Positions 1 to 11,339 of a stretch of DNA of 64,000 nt are shown here, piece after piece (the first letter of the stretch is position 1; each line of letters opens with the position of its first letter). The stretch lies in NCBI RefSeq assembly GCF_000801105.2, contig NC_079511.1, positions 23,087,792 through 23,151,791 of the forward strand. Reading direction: 5' to 3'. The position numbers and the translations under genes are program-made. The notes beneath the pieces are model-generated. The model was not told the origin of the DNA and did not search any database. It saw only the letters and a list, made by a program, of their open reading frames with translations. The stretch comes from Raphanus sativus. Its lineage: Eukaryota > Streptophyta > Magnoliopsida > Brassicales > Brassicaceae.

Positions 1-654
1 ATTACCGGTGTGGTCAATGTTGTCTCTACTCTTGTCTCCATCTATGCGGTTGATAGGTACGGAAGAAGGATCCTCTTCCTTGAAGGTGGCATCCAAATGA
101 TCATCTGCCAGGTAAATAAACGAAACATCTTCGGGTTCTGTAATGATGTTTGCTTACATTTTACATGTGTTGTTTGATGGATCATTTTGTAGATCATTGT
201 TGGTAGCTTGATCGGTGCGAAGTTTGGAACCACAGGATCAGGGACCTTGACACCTGCAACAGCAGATTGGGTCCTAGCTTTCATATGCATATATGTTGCA
301 GGGTTTGCATGGTCATGGGGTCCATTAGGATGGTTAGTACCAAGTGAGATATGTCCATTGGAAGTAAGACCAGCGGGACAAGCCATCAATGTTTCTGTCA
401 ACATGTTCTTCACGTTCCTCATTGGACAGTTCTTCCTGACGATGCTTTGCCACATGAAATTTGGACTCTTCTACTTCTTTGGAGGAATGGTTCTGATCAT
501 GACCATCTTCATCTACTTCTTGTTGCCGGAGACGAGAGGGGTTCCTATTGAAGAGATGGGAAGGGTGTGGAAGGCTCATCCGTTCTGGAAACGTTACATC
601 CCAGATGATGCTGTTATTGGAGGAAGTGGAGAGACCTATGTCAAGGAGGTTTAA
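1..654 (+). CDS. STP9: Sugar transport protein (STP9-like hexose/H+ symporter), 3' part
   Basis: Two coding exons are visible: 1-111 (open at the window edge) and 193-654, with a GT-AG intron at 112-192. They give the last 190 residues of a major-facilitator monosaccharide/proton symporter of the plasma membrane. Visible family marks are the DRYGRR loop motif at the start, the run [20 protein letters not shown] before transmembrane helix 10, and the PETRG motif after the last helix, followed by a short hydrophilic tail ending VKEV. At least four hydrophobic spans are present. The N-terminal two thirds lie outside the window. Its position beside a thioredoxin x gene matches Arabidopsis STP9 (At1g50310, from memory), a pollen-expressed glucose transporter. 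STP10 and STP11 are close paralogues and cannot be excluded by sequence alone. Confidence 0.92.
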
Positions 655-1696
655 GAAGAAAAGTCTAGGCATTGGGTTTTGCTTAGGTGTTGGTGCTTGG
701 TTGCTTTTTTGAAGGGAATAAGCCAACAAGATGTGAGAATCTGCAGGCGAGAAGAGGAGAAGAAGAATGAAGAATGGAAACTGTAACAAAAAAAGAGTCT
801 TTAATGTTGATTTCTTTTTTTTTAATTGATTCATTTCCAATAAATCCAAGCAGAGTTTTCTAATTTTCATCAAGTGGAGTTTGTTTTTTTTCTATATTCC
901 TTTTAAATGCCAAATGAACTTAAGATGCAAACAAAATGTCATAAACAAGTTCACCAATGCAATGACTAATCATGCTTTTAGTGAAGAATGTATCAAAATC
1001 TAACTCAAAAGCCTTCTGATTCACATTGGTACAATTTTTAGTCACAATCAGTATAATACCAATGTAACTTTACATGATATTGGTCCTTGTTGACGTCTTC
1101 GGTGCTGGTGAAAGGTAATCAATCAATCACGGCTACAAGCATACTCTGAGTCTCTCCCATATCACCAACTGAACGTCAACAAGGATGGAACTGCTCTGAT
1201 ATCATTTGATATATATATAAAATATCAAATGATATCAAGTAGTATAATTTGGCCCACAATTAGCTCATAATCAAACTCTATTAATAATTAGTTTGTAACT
1301 GAGAGATTCTATACTTATCAGTCTTTTGTATTAGTAAACGAGTTCACCAATATAAAAATCTTTTGTATTAGTAAAACTAAAAATCTGTTGCCCCACAATT
1401 AGCTCATAATCAAAACTCTATTAAGTACAAAGATAGAACCCACCCAAAAATTAGTTTGCAAGTGAAATGACCAATAAGATTTTCTATGTTGTATTTGATT
1501 ATTTTGTCTTACAACCTTATCAGTCTTTTTGTATTAGTAAACGAGTTCACCAATGCACAAAGCTCAAAGTCTTGTATTAGTAAAAATCTGTTGCTAGATT
1601 TACACATTTACTCAAGAGAGTGTGTTTACAAGACAAACAGTGTGGTTGAGGAATGAGAAAATACCAGTGGAGAGAGAAACAGAGAGAGAGAGACCA
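655..1696. other. Intergenic region with a degenerate tandem duplication and a hairpin
   Basis: No gene is seen between the converging 3' ends of the sugar transporter and thioredoxin x. The segment about 1250-1390 is repeated with insertions at about 1391-1600. Shared words include CCCACAATTAGCTCATAATC, CTTTTGTATTAGTAAACGAG and GAGTTCACCAAT. A perfect 15-bp inverted repeat lies at 1198-1236. The words at 1190-1205 resemble the complement of a tRNA-Met primer-binding site, so a decayed LTR element is possible. Confidence 0.5.
1198..1236. repeat. Perfect 15-bp inverted repeat, 9-nt loop
   Basis: GATATCATTTGATAT (1198-1212) and its exact reverse complement (1222-1236) flank a 9-nt AT-rich loop. 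The stem is AT-rich. No transposon or gene role can be assigned. Confidence 0.7.
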
Positions 1697-2310
1697 TTAA
1701 GCAACAGAAATAGAGGTCAAGAGACCATCAATGTACTCCTTAAGCTTGGCCTTTGTAATAGCACCTTCCCTTCTGCTACCTGGCACTTCCTTACCATCCT
1801 TGAACAGTATAAAATGCGGTAAACCATAAACCTTGTACTCTGCTATTAACTTAGGATTCGCGTCGTGATCGATCTTCACAATCGTCAACCTGTCATCATA
1901 TTCCTGCAAGCCGCCCAAACAAGATTTTCAAGAAACCTCCAAAAGAAGAAGAGCATAATTCGAGAAGAAGAAGAGCTAACCTGAGATAAAGCTTCCGTAG
2001 CTGGATAGACCAGCTTGCAGGGACCGCACCACGTGGCCACGAAATTAACCAGAACCGGCCGGTCCGATTCGAGAACCGTGCTGGTGAACTCACTCTCTCC
2101 GATCTCCTTGATTCCTCCTCCGCATCTTATCGTAGAAGCGTTAGTGGAGAGTGTTCTGGTTCTTTTACCACTGGAATTGAACGAGAGTATGTGGCGGTTA
2201 GACGCGGAGGATGCGACCTGTGCTGAGCTCAGAGGTTTGATGGAAGCTGAGCGAATTGGAGCGAGATGTGATCGGATAAGAACCGTCGAGCTGGAGACGA
2301 TACAATCCAT
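1697..2310 (-). CDS. Thioredoxin x, chloroplast
   Basis: There are two exons on the minus strand, 2310-1981 and 1903-1697, joined by a GT-AG intron, giving 178 residues. The first 60 or so residues are rich in Ser, Ala and Arg with few acidic residues, as in a plastid transit peptide. The thioredoxin fold follows with the redox site WCGPC (Cys95 and Cys98), the core strand LTIVKIDHD, and the cis-proline loop GLPHFILF. The C-terminus ends LLTSISVA. X-type thioredoxins pass electrons mainly to plastid peroxiredoxins such as 2-Cys Prx. The start at 2310 is preferred because MDCIVSSS is the usual family start. An in-frame ATG at 2367 would add 19 hydrophilic residues and is less likely. The neighbouring STP9-like gene matches the order At1g50310-At1g50320 (from memory). 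Confidence 0.93.
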
Positions 2311-2367
2311 TGCTTCCTCCTCCTTTTCCTTAGTGGACGATGATGATGTGGGATGATGGTTCACCAC

Positions 2368-3008
2368 TTGATGCAGAATAAAAACGATTGTGTGGCCATA
2401 GGAATGAAAGCTAGGTGATGACTTTTTTTCCTTAAATGTCCACTACTTTTCGATTCTTTCAATTTTAGCCTCGTACTATTAGAAATGTTTAAACACCTTG
2501 ATAACTACAAACCTTACCTGACCAAGCCTTGTAGGCTGTAGCCCATGACTCCAACGAGTAGGGCTGAGCGGAATATTCAAATCCGAGATCCGAATTCAAA
2601 AACGGATCTAAGAAAACCAATATCTCGATTTATAGGAATATCCTAAATGAGTTTTTAGTTAGAGAAGATATCTGAATCAATTTGGATATCCAAATCTCGA
2701 TTGGATAATAACTGATATTTAAAATTAATTCAAAGTATCTAAAACCACACAATGGTGACGATTGTTTAGTTGGTTTTTAGATTTTGGTTTTTGGTTTTTG
2801 ATTTTTCGTTTTTGGTTTTTACTTTTTGATTTTGCAGTAAATTTTTAATTTTTTGAAAAACTTGATTGGTGATTTTAGATTTTTCGTTTTCAGTTTTTTG
2901 GTTTTTTGCTTTTAAAACTAAAAAATAAAAATATTATTAACAGTAAAATGTTTATTATGGAAAATAAAAAATAAAATACTATTATCAAAAACTATTAAAT
3001 AAAATTAT
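2368..3008. other. Intergenic, AT-rich, no gene seen
   Basis: This holds the thioredoxin x promoter side, then a run of words such as ATCCGAGATCCGAATTC and GGATATCCAAATC that recur in Brassicaceae transposon remnants (compare 62330-62460). A degenerate TTTTGGTTTTTG repeat lies at about 2770-2900. No open gene is seen. Confidence 0.4.
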
Positions 3009-3440
3009 TTAAAACAAAAACATCAAATATAAAATAAAAAAATATCTTGAATCCCATAAAGATAAAGATGCAGAAATTTGATCTCGAATGATTTCCATAT
3101 AGTGCACATGAGTTTTATTGTGTTCTTCGTCTTCATCTGAATCCGAGTTTTCAGGTGGTCCATTACCAGTTGTGTAGTCTGAATCAAAATCAACATCTCT
3201 TAAATTTGCTAGCCTAATAAAATTATATAGCACCATTGTAGGTGCAACAACTCTTATTTGAACATGTATGTTGTATTTTGGCTTCTCTCTTAAAACCTGC
3301 TATTTTCCTTTCCACACACCAAAACTATTTTCACATTTCGTAGAGTCAAAAAATGCTATCGTAAAAAAGATACCTATGATGGCTGCCGTATACATAGCAT
3401 TTGTGACTTCGCTATCAAACATCTAATATTAACATATAAT
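3009..3440 (-). pseudogene. PIF/Harbinger transposase remnant (3' end)
   Basis: On the minus strand the segment reads as a broken C-terminal part of a Harbinger (HARBI1/ALP1-like DDE_4) transposase. The upstream words correspond to the conserved ending of this nuclease (a CENSFGVWKGK-like stretch, then LREKPKYNIHVQIRVVAPTMVL). An acidic tail and the residues YMEIIRDQI follow. Stops and frame changes break the upstream part. The first two catalytic acids are not present. It is a relic related to, but separate from, the two larger Harbinger copies between 5.5 and 9.9 kb. Confidence 0.6.
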
Positions 3441-3534
3441 CCGCGCTAACAATGTACATATTTCTTGTAATGCGTTTACCTTTGCTTTGCTTTTGTTTGT
3501 TGTAGTGTAGTAATTCTATGTCTTATATAGTACA

Positions 3535-4269
3535 CTAGGTGTTTTCATGCACCATGTGCAGTAAAAAATTTTAAAATATTTTTAATAAATAAATATCAAT
3601 TATATTTATTTTTTAATTAATATTGTAAATTTTCGTTTTCTTATCACTATTTTAATATAAATTTTATTTAAATAAATATTAGAATTAAAATAAAAATAAT
3701 TTTGTTTATTTTCAATTATATTTAATAATGTGCATGTATATATTTAAAATTATAATCTTAGGTAGATTTTTCTATCTATTCATTTTAATTAAGTATATTA
3801 AATAAATATGTAAAAATTTCATAGTTGACAAAATTTAAGATTAAACAATATTTATAAAATTGTAGATATATATCAGAAACTAATGATTTTACGATTTAAT
3901 TTGATTTTACAATTTAATTTTTATAATTTTCTGAAAATATATACATTTTTGAAAATTTTATAATTTAAATGATATTTCGAAATTTGAAATGCCATAGCTG
4001 AATATATTTATTTTAATGATGATTTATGAGTTATTATCATATTCTAAAAAAATCTAAAAAATTTAAATCGACAATAAAGGTAATATATGAGTTATTACCA
4101 AATTTTAAAAAGTTTACCAAAAATATAAATTAACATTAAATGTAATTGTCCATGTCATATTAATCTATAAGACATGTCATCAATTTTAGTAGTCATGTCA
4201 TATTATTTTTGTAAAATGATTGTAGAGAGTACATGTGGCAAAATCACTTCTCAAATATAGTCTAATGGA
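3535..4269 (-). mobile_element. Non-autonomous Helitron, 735 bp
   Basis: The element is read on the minus strand. Its 5' end is TC at 4269-4268, followed by a subterminal stretch with the words ATTTGAGAAGTGATTTTGCC and CACATGTACTCTC, typical of Brassicaceae Helitrons. Its 3' end is CTAG at 3538-3535, preceded by a short hairpin (TGCAC-atg-GTGCA). The flanks are A (3534) and T (4270), the required AT target dinucleotide. No coding capacity is seen. The body is about 80% A+T. Confidence 0.8.
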
Positions 4270-5514
4270 TTATTTAGCTAAAATTAGTTAACAGACAAAT
4301 AAATCATTTTTTTTTGTTTTTGGTCGTAGCTTTTCCTTGGGGGAATCCACTAGAACAGGGATTTTGGTTTCTAGGAAAGAGATAGTAAAAGCAAACAAAA
4401 ACCAGTTTCCCTATAAAAATAGTAAATCTACTTTGCCAAAATCATGATTTGATAAAAAATGGTTTTAGGAAAATCAAAAACCAGAAACTAATGTAGAATC
4501 TGCAAACAATCATCCTCAAAATGTTGGTGTGTTTTCAGTTTTGGTTACTTAAAATTCACTTTTAATTTTTTTTGGATATTTGAATTAATTTTGTTATAAA
4601 TAAAAAATTTGATGGAAACAACCAAAAATAAAGAAAAAAAGAGTGTAGATCTCTCTATCTAAAAATCATCTTCTTTCTCTCTTAAAAGTACAAAAGCTCT
4701 GACCCTCGTCTTTTTGACTCCAGCGACTTCTATATAGTTGGAGTCAAGTCTCATATTTTTGTTGGCTCTAGCATATGATTCGGTTTTGATCGCACCCTTG
4801 TTTCTCTCTGTTGAATGGTAGATCTTCTCTAGATATTGATCTGGTTATTTTCTCAGAGGAGTGAAGCTGGTGCCGATCGTTCTGAGTGTCATTAGTTCAT
4901 CGGTGCATGCCATAGATGCGATCACTTTTGTCGAGATTTAACTCGGGTTGAATGATTATGCATGTGAGGTTTGAGTTCTCTTTGTTTTATATCTAGATCG
5001 ATCTTCTGTCTCTCTTGATTTCTCGAGATCGGTTAAACTTAGAGCTAAATTAGATTTGCTCCTTGTATTCCACCTCAAGATCTGATCGAGATTTGCTCCA
5101 TCGTTTTGCTTCTTTGCGGTCATTCAAATTGTGTTATCCAACTTCGCCTATCCCGGTCAAGCTTAGGAAATTTGTGAAGTTATGTATCACTTGTTGATTG
5201 AAGCTATGGTCTTTAAAATTTTGGGCTATTTACTATAAGAGTTCGTCTTGTGGATGGTTGTATTGGCTCCATCACTCATGTTACACAAATGTTCTTTGCT
5301 CAACTTGACATACAAAATTTGTTCTAAGATTTTTTAGGTTTCTTGTGATTTTTATCTTGTTGTAGTTTTTGGTATTTATATTCTTTTCTATTTATTTTGT
5401 TTATTTCATCTGATTTTTCATATGTGGGCTTATGATTTAGAGGCTGTCACTGCCAGCTTTGACCTCCAAAATTATTTCAATCGCCTACTTATGTAATATT
5501 ATTCAGTTAATATA
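4270..5514. other. Intergenic, probable old repeat, no gene seen
   Basis: 4270-4650 is AT-rich. 4650-5350 has a more balanced composition and pyrimidine-rich words (CTCTCTATC, TTCTTTCTCTC, GATCTGATCGAG) like the leader of a plant gene or retroelement, but every frame is closed by stops. No domain is recognised. Confidence 0.35.
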
Positions 5515-5889
5515 GGTTTTGGGCTTTAAGCTTTGCCTTTAGAATTATGGCTGTAACTATTTTTGCTTTAAAAGCTATAGATGTTACTTTTAAAAAGCTT
5601 AAAAACTTGATTGACATCAAAAGTTTAAGAAGCTTTGATTGTTATTGTTATATATTTATGATTCATTTTCTAAATGTATTAACTATTTCTGTATATCTAC
5701 TTTTTATTTATGCAAGTCCATAAAATATATTGGATAGTTTTAAACAGGAAATCAGTAGAAAATTGATTATTAAATAAATTTTATTTATTTATTGTAATAA
5801 TAATTTAATGTAACGAATTTTTTTATTTTTATTAAATTTAAATAAGATTACAATTTATTAAATAAAACAAAAATATTATTAAAATTTTA

Positions 5890-6650
5890 ACGGATTTTAC
5901 CCCATATGTTGTTTGCAATCTCATCTCGAACACTTTCCATTTATTTTCTTAAACTGAGATCTTGTTACACCGTATTTATAAGTTTTCCTCATTTATCGTT
6001 TGTTCGTTTCATTTTCTTCTTATGGAAAATCATAATCCACAAGATTTGACTTGCGAATAAAATTATGGAGAACCATAGTTGGCACCAAAATTTGACGCAT
6101 TGTATATATGTTATACCTTGCTTCGTCTTTCATAATCCACCACTTTTTTTTATACTCCAAAAGTTCTTTCAATCACTGATCGAAGTGATGAATGAAAAAT
6201 ATTAAACACTTCACTGTAGTTTCTTTCTTCTGCTTGATTATGGAACCGATTTAAGTCATGATACCTCTCTCTTCTATATGGACTAAGAAATCCACGACGT
6301 AATGTATATCCTGAATCACCTAAATAATATTTAACATCAAGTGGAAGAGGAAAGTTAGTATCATCTTCGATATCAAACAGATGAACTTTTCATCATGAGC
6401 AGATCATGGAATTCTAGAATAAACATATGTGAACAACATGTCTAAATTGCATATCGCAAAGATGTTCATAGATGAGTTCTCTTCCAGACACTATAACAGT
6501 AACATAAATTCCATCGATTGTGTCAGTAAATCTTTTGAAATATGGCCAATAATACTTATTTGATTTCAATTTATGATGAACTTGCATAAGAGATGTCGGA
6601 TCTGGAGCAAACATATCATTGGCCATTGCATAAGAAACACCGTAAATGTT
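5890..6650 (-). pseudogene. Harbinger transposase pseudogene (element A)
   Basis: The 5' part at 6626-6414 reads from MANDMFAPDP and includes the segment YFKRFTDTIDGIYV, which corresponds to the first catalytic aspartate region of DDE_4 nucleases (usual form IDGTH; here IDGIY). The 3' part near 6110-5890 matches the C-terminal coding region of element B base for base over long stretches but is broken by stops. No functional protein is possible. Confidence 0.65.
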
Positions 6651-6987
6651 TTCAGTTACCTATATAATAAAATTTTAGGTTTTAACAAATTTATGTTAAT
6701 AGTTGTAGTTTATGACATTTCTTGATGTTAAAAATCTAACCAATTAATGATAATTATTTATCAATCATTATACTTATTGTGTTTTCTTTTTTGGTGGAAA
6801 TGAACAAAAGACAAAAAAAAATTAGTTAGCCACATTTTTCAAAAAAATGAAAAAGGTTTAAATTTTTTTTTTAAAGTGGTTGTTTTTCTAAAATTGAGTT
6901 TTTAAGACTTTACACATTGCTAAAATCTAAAACAATTTATTGGTTATTTTTGATTTTTGTTGTTTTACTTTTACATAAGTACAAAGC

Positions 6988-7282
6988 ATACGTGGAAGCC
7001 CCATTGGTCTAGTGATTTGACTCAGGTTTCATTAATGTTTCTACATCAGAAGGTCTGAGTTTCAAATCTCAATGAAGGCGAATTATGCAAATTATCGAAG
7101 AGAATGCTAACAAAAGATCTGCAGCATGGTGCAAGGAGTACCATCAGACGTGAATCCGATAGGAATGTTCAGGTGATGCAATCAGGCGTGAATCCTCGAA
7201 GACAGGTAGAAGAATTGCCAGCTGTAAAACCGTATATAATATTCTCACAATTTGTAATAACATAATTATCCAACGGTAAAAA
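6988..7282 (+). mobile_element. tRNA-derived SINE-like insertion
   Basis: An insertion of about 295 bp is flanked by the direct repeat TACAAAGC (6980-6987 and 7283-7290). The homologous site in element B, near 9880-9888, carries a single uninterrupted TACAAAGC. The head resembles a tRNA promoter: TGGTCTAGTGATTTGACTC at about 7003-7021 as box A and GGTCTGAGTTTCAAATCTC at about 7052-7070 as box B. No poly(A) tail is seen at the right end. It is too degenerate to be a tRNA gene. Confidence 0.65.
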
Positions 7283-7652
7283 TACAAAGCCTTTAAATTC
7301 TAAATACCAATCAGACCCATAATCAAGGGTATGATTGGTAAAGACTTTCTCTTTAAGCTTTGACTTTAGAAATATGGATGTAGGGAATTTGGCTTTAGAA
7401 CTATAGCTGTTATTTTAAAAAGTTTAAAAACTTGATTAGCATCAAAAGCTTTAGAAGATGTGATTGTTATAAATATATATTTCACATTCATTTCCACAAT
7501 GTATTATTTTATTTCTAACTATCTACTTTTTATTTATCAGTCAAAATTAACAATAAATATATTTTATTTTCTTATTCTAACCAACAAATTTATTTTTATT
7601 ATTTTAAATAAGATTACAATTTATTAAATAGAACCAGAAAATATATTAAAAT

Positions 7653-8400
7653 TTAACGGATCCTAGCCCATATGTTGTTTGCAATCTCATCTCGAACACT
7701 TTTCATGTATTGTCTTGAACTAAGATCTTGTTCCATCATATTTGGAAGTTCTTCCTTATTTGTCGTTTGTTCGTTTTCATTTTGTTCTGACTGAAAGTCA
7801 GGATCCACAAGATTTGACTTGCGATTAAAATTATGGAGAACCATGGTTGCCACCACAATTTGATGCATTGTAGATATGTTATACTTTGCTTCGTCTTTTT
7901 CAAAACACGCCACTTTTTTTTTCATACTCCAAAAGTTCTTTTTATCACTGACCGGAGTGATGAATGACGACGATTAAAGACTTCTCTGTAGTTTCTTTCT
8001 TATGCTTGATTTTGGAACCGATTTAGGTGATATCTCTCTCCTATATATAGAAAAATAATCCACGTAATGCATATCCTGAATCACAATATTTACCATCGGG
8101 TGGATGAGGAAAATTGGTATCATCTTCGATAGCAAGCGAAAGAACTTTGCATCATGATCAGATCCTGGAATTCAAACATATACATATGTGAATAACATGT
8201 GTAAGTTGCATATCGCAAGGATGTTCATAGATTTATTTTCGTGCCTATTCCAATATCTTCGTTGATCTCTCCCAGACACCATAATATGAACATGAGTTCC
8301 ATCGATTTTGCCAATAAATCCTTTGAAATATGGCCAATAATATTTATTTGATTGAAATTTAGGATGTACTTGCATAATAGACGCCGAATCTGTCGTGCTG
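7653..8400 (-). pseudogene. Harbinger DDE transposase pseudogene (element B)
   Basis: In order on the minus strand, 8375-8172 carries YFKGFIGKIDGTHVHIMVSG with the first catalytic Asp (IDGTH), followed by a conserved segment ending LHMLFTYVYV. Next comes GSDHDA, with the second Asp, after a frame break. The segment HPPDGKY-DSGYALRG follows in another frame. The C-terminal exon is 7925-7653 with VATMVLHNFNRKSN and YMKSVRDEIANNIW. At least two frame breaks separate these parts. Confidence 0.75.
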
Positions 8401-9332
8401 TCTCACTATTTTCAACTAGGCTTACTATATCCCAATAGAATGGTGAGTTGTATTCAAGATAAGAAAGTTGGTGTACACGACATACTACTCTCTCTCTATC
8501 TGAACCCATGGCTTCTCCTGCAACACTAATAGTTTTGGATAATCTATTATATGCCATTGAAATCTCAGAATTTTCACTACTCCCTGAACCTTTACATTTT
8601 CGTCTTTGTTGCATTTTATTTGTGGGGATGTTGTACCCGGTGTTTTGAGTTTCAGAAAAAAATTGATTCTTGATCATCTCCTTCAGTTTGGGTGACGTTT
8701 ACATGATCTTCTGCTTGCACTTATCCATCATATGACCATTTTCAACTACCCATCCATCTTCAGTTCCAATGTACACATCTGAAAATATTTTTTCCAGCAA
8801 ATCTAGATCTTGAAGTGGCTTGTTTCTTATATGACTCGCTTCAGTAATTTTCTGTAATTAAAATTATTTGACCATTAATAATGATAAATTGTTATAACGA
8901 AAATAGTCTAGTTATTGAATGTGGCATACATTGCACCGATCGTCCCACCATTCTGAATCCACCTCGATTTCATTGATAGTCTGATTAACATGTACTCGAG
9001 TTTTTTGCTTAACTTTTTGTTACAACGTTTTTAGACTATCATAATGATTGTTAAAGTTTTTTCGTACCAGTTTATATTCCGTTGATTACTCAAATTTATC
9101 GATTAATCACTATTTCCTTCTTTGGTTAGGAGATCCTCTTTCCAATTTTCTTCTTCTTGTTCGGATACAAAAAATTCAAGGAATGTATGAGTTTTGTTAT
9201 CATTCCATGTGATCTTCTTCTACAAATATTTAACAAAATACATTATATTCATACAACATAAAATCCATAAAAGTTATACTAAAATTGCTTAGCATATAAA
9301 TACATTACCTTTAGAGAAGAAGATGACGACAT
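8401..9332 (-). pseudogene. Myb/SANT-like transposon protein pseudogene (element B)
   Basis: The start at 9332 reads MSSSSSLK and is followed by a probable intron. The next exon begins KITWNDNKTHTFLEFFVSEQ, the typical opening of the Myb/SANT-like domain used by Harbinger elements to bind their ends. Stops interrupt the reading frame near 9110. Downstream words include EDGWVVENGHMMDKCKQK and, at 8677-8400, a low-complexity hydrophilic tail with KCKGSGSSENSE. The protein would normally partner the DDE transposase encoded beside it. Confidence 0.6.
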
Positions 9333-9925
9333 ATCTGTAAAAACAAAATATTAAAATTAATTTAATGTAACTATAAGAAAACTATATATACTGATTGTTG
9401 ATAAGAAAAGCAAATGAAATTGTTGTACATGTTGCTTTTGTGTGTTTGATGAAATAAGTTTTCTTCTTGTATTTATACTAAAGAAATCTTCTTAAAAAGT
9501 ATTAATTTTATTATTCTTCTTTTGTTTTAAATTATTCGTAAATATTTTCAGTTATCTTTATAATAATTTATAGCTTTAATAAACTAATGTCTAATAATAT
9601 TAAGTTATGACATTTTTGATGTTAAGAACCTAACTACTTAATGATAATTAATTTATTAATCATTATACTTATTGTTTCTTTTATTTTGGTTAAAAATGAA
9701 CAAAATACAAAAATAAGCCATTCACTTTTTTAAAAAAAAATTGAAGAAAAGAAAATTTAAAACCTTAAAGAAGTGGTTGTTAAAAAGAATGTACAAAATA
9801 GTTTTTTTTTATAAAAATGGCTTTAAGGTTTTACATATTTCTAAAAATTCAAATTTAGCTTTCATGACTTTACACAACTACAAAGCCTCAACAACCTAAG
9901 TACCAATCGGATTGTGGACAAACAA

Positions 9926-9993
9926 CTACTAGAAATATGCTAAAGATTTTACATATTTTTGAATTTTTAAAATAAAATTCAGATATTCAGTTA
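9926..9993. other. Short spacer between Harbinger B and the hAT element
   Basis: About 68 bp of AT-rich sequence with no feature other than the left copy of the hAT target duplication at its end. Confidence 0.4.
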
Positions 9994-10485
9994 TCTGAAA
10001 GCAGTGTTCTAAAAAGCGGTCTAGGCGGCCGCCTAGGTGGCGTTTAGGCGCTAGGCGTTATAGGACCGTGGCGATTACTCTTTAAACTGCCTAGATAATT
10101 ATAATATTGTAATAATAAATAATATATAATTTATTATTCATAAATTATAATAATTAATATATTGTAATATATATTCTTATGAAAATAATTTTTATCATAT
10201 ATAAATAATAGTTTTTACTATTATTAAATATAAAATATTACATATATTTAAGAGAAATTGTCAAAAATACCATTTTTCTTATACCATTTTTCAATTATAC
10301 ACTAACCAACTATACCACCACATTTTTAATAGAAAAATGACCATTATATCCTCAATTAATAAACCTAAAGCATCTGTGTCTTCTTCCTCAGATACGATTC
10401 TGGCGAGCTCCGGCAAAAAACAACGTCGGATATGTGAGGCGAGAATCCGGCGAGCTCCGGTATAGGACGACGATCGGATCCGTCG

Positions 10486-10840
10486 ATGATGGCGAATCTA
10501 GTCTCTGGCGTTCTCCTCAAGCTCTTCCAGCACATGAACACCAACGTCAAAATCGCCGGAGAACACAAGTCCTCTCTCTTACAAGCCGTTAGCATCGTAC
10601 CTGCTCTAGCAGGAGGTGAGCTTTTCCCAAACCAAGGCTTTTATCTCAAAGTTTCTGACTCCTCTCCCTGATGAGCACGATGATTTGATTCTCAGCGATA
10701 AGCTTCATCTAAGTCAGTTTATACATGTAGACAGAGTCGAATACTTGTCTTCTCTGCCTATTCTCTGTGGTAGACAAAGTCAATCCCTAATTCACCCTAC
10801 TTCTTTTGCAAAGTTTGCTGATGGAGTTAAGAAGCAATAG
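10486..10840 (+). pseudogene. DUF936 protein fragment captured by the MULE-like element
   Basis: 10486-10668 reads [20 protein letters not shown], then [20 protein letters not shown] and [20 protein letters not shown]. This is the N-terminus of the plant DUF936 family of unknown function. The frame then shifts by one, and a short stretch normally found between SDSS and LPDEHDDL is missing. 10666-10840 continues [20 protein letters not shown] and [14 protein letters not shown] before diverging. The fragment covers roughly the first 110 residues of a much longer protein and cannot make a normal product. Confidence 0.8.
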
Positions 10841-11339
10841 CACGTGAAGCCATAGGTGTTTTCAGAGAGAGGGAGGTCTCCTCTGGGATTGGAGAGTCCA
10901 ATCGTTGGAAAAAAGCTTCACATGAATAAGAACTAAGGCGTTGAGGAAGCTGGGAAGGGAACATAGTAAAGTATAAACTCGTAGATTTTATACAGTTGTT
11001 GATGAGATCAAAGATGTAATTTTTAATAAGTTAATAGATGAAGGGGCTTAAGTTTCAGCCTCTAATTAGTGTTTGTAAACAATAAAGCACATTCATTTGT
11101 CATCTGTGCATCTTATTTTAATCCATCTTTGGCTCATGTTTTTAGCAGAAGCAAAGCAGTGTGATCTTCTTGTGCGTTGAGGGACGGTAGAGCAAGGCAT
11201 GTTGGAGGAGAATAGCTTAGATTCCGCCATGAAGGGTGATTTACGAAGCACAGACTTGGAACAGAGAGCTCCTGTATTAGAAGACAATGTACTACAGTTT
11301 GTGAGAGGGCTTTTGTTTCTTTCTTCAATTCTACAAATC

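Larger units (their letters stand above)
5515..7318 (-). mobile_element. Harbinger element A (decayed)
   Basis: This is a minus-strand PIF/Harbinger element that closely parallels element B at 7327-9925. Both begin with TTTAAGCTTTG words, then have a transposase relic, then an AT-rich end. A ends at TACCAATCAGACCC (7305-7318), and B begins eight bases later with the opposing GGGTATGATTGGTA, so the two elements abut end to end. A lacks the second (Myb/SANT-like) gene that B keeps. A 295-bp SINE-like insertion sits near its right end. Its left boundary is approximate. Confidence 0.6.
7327..9925 (-). mobile_element. Harbinger element B with two gene relics
   Basis: The left end is GGGTATGATTGGTA (7327-7340). 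The right end carries the opposing word TACCAATCGGATTGTGG near 9901-9917. The element is coded on the minus strand and retains the two-gene layout of plant PIF/Harbinger transposons: a Myb/SANT-like DNA-binding protein (about 9332-8400) and a DDE transposase (about 8400-7653). Both genes have stops or frameshifts, so the element is inactive. Exact termini and the 3-bp target duplication are not certain. Confidence 0.65.

Noticed and set aside
7000..7075. Possible tRNA gene
   Set aside because: Box A and box B words are present, but no cloverleaf can be built and the segment is part of a 295-bp insertion with target duplications, so a SINE-like element fits better.
11093..11330. Overlapping 64-codon minus-strand frames in the MULE-like element
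   Set aside because: There are two frames of equal quality on the same strand, no recognisable domain, and no splice context tying them to the DUF936 fragment.
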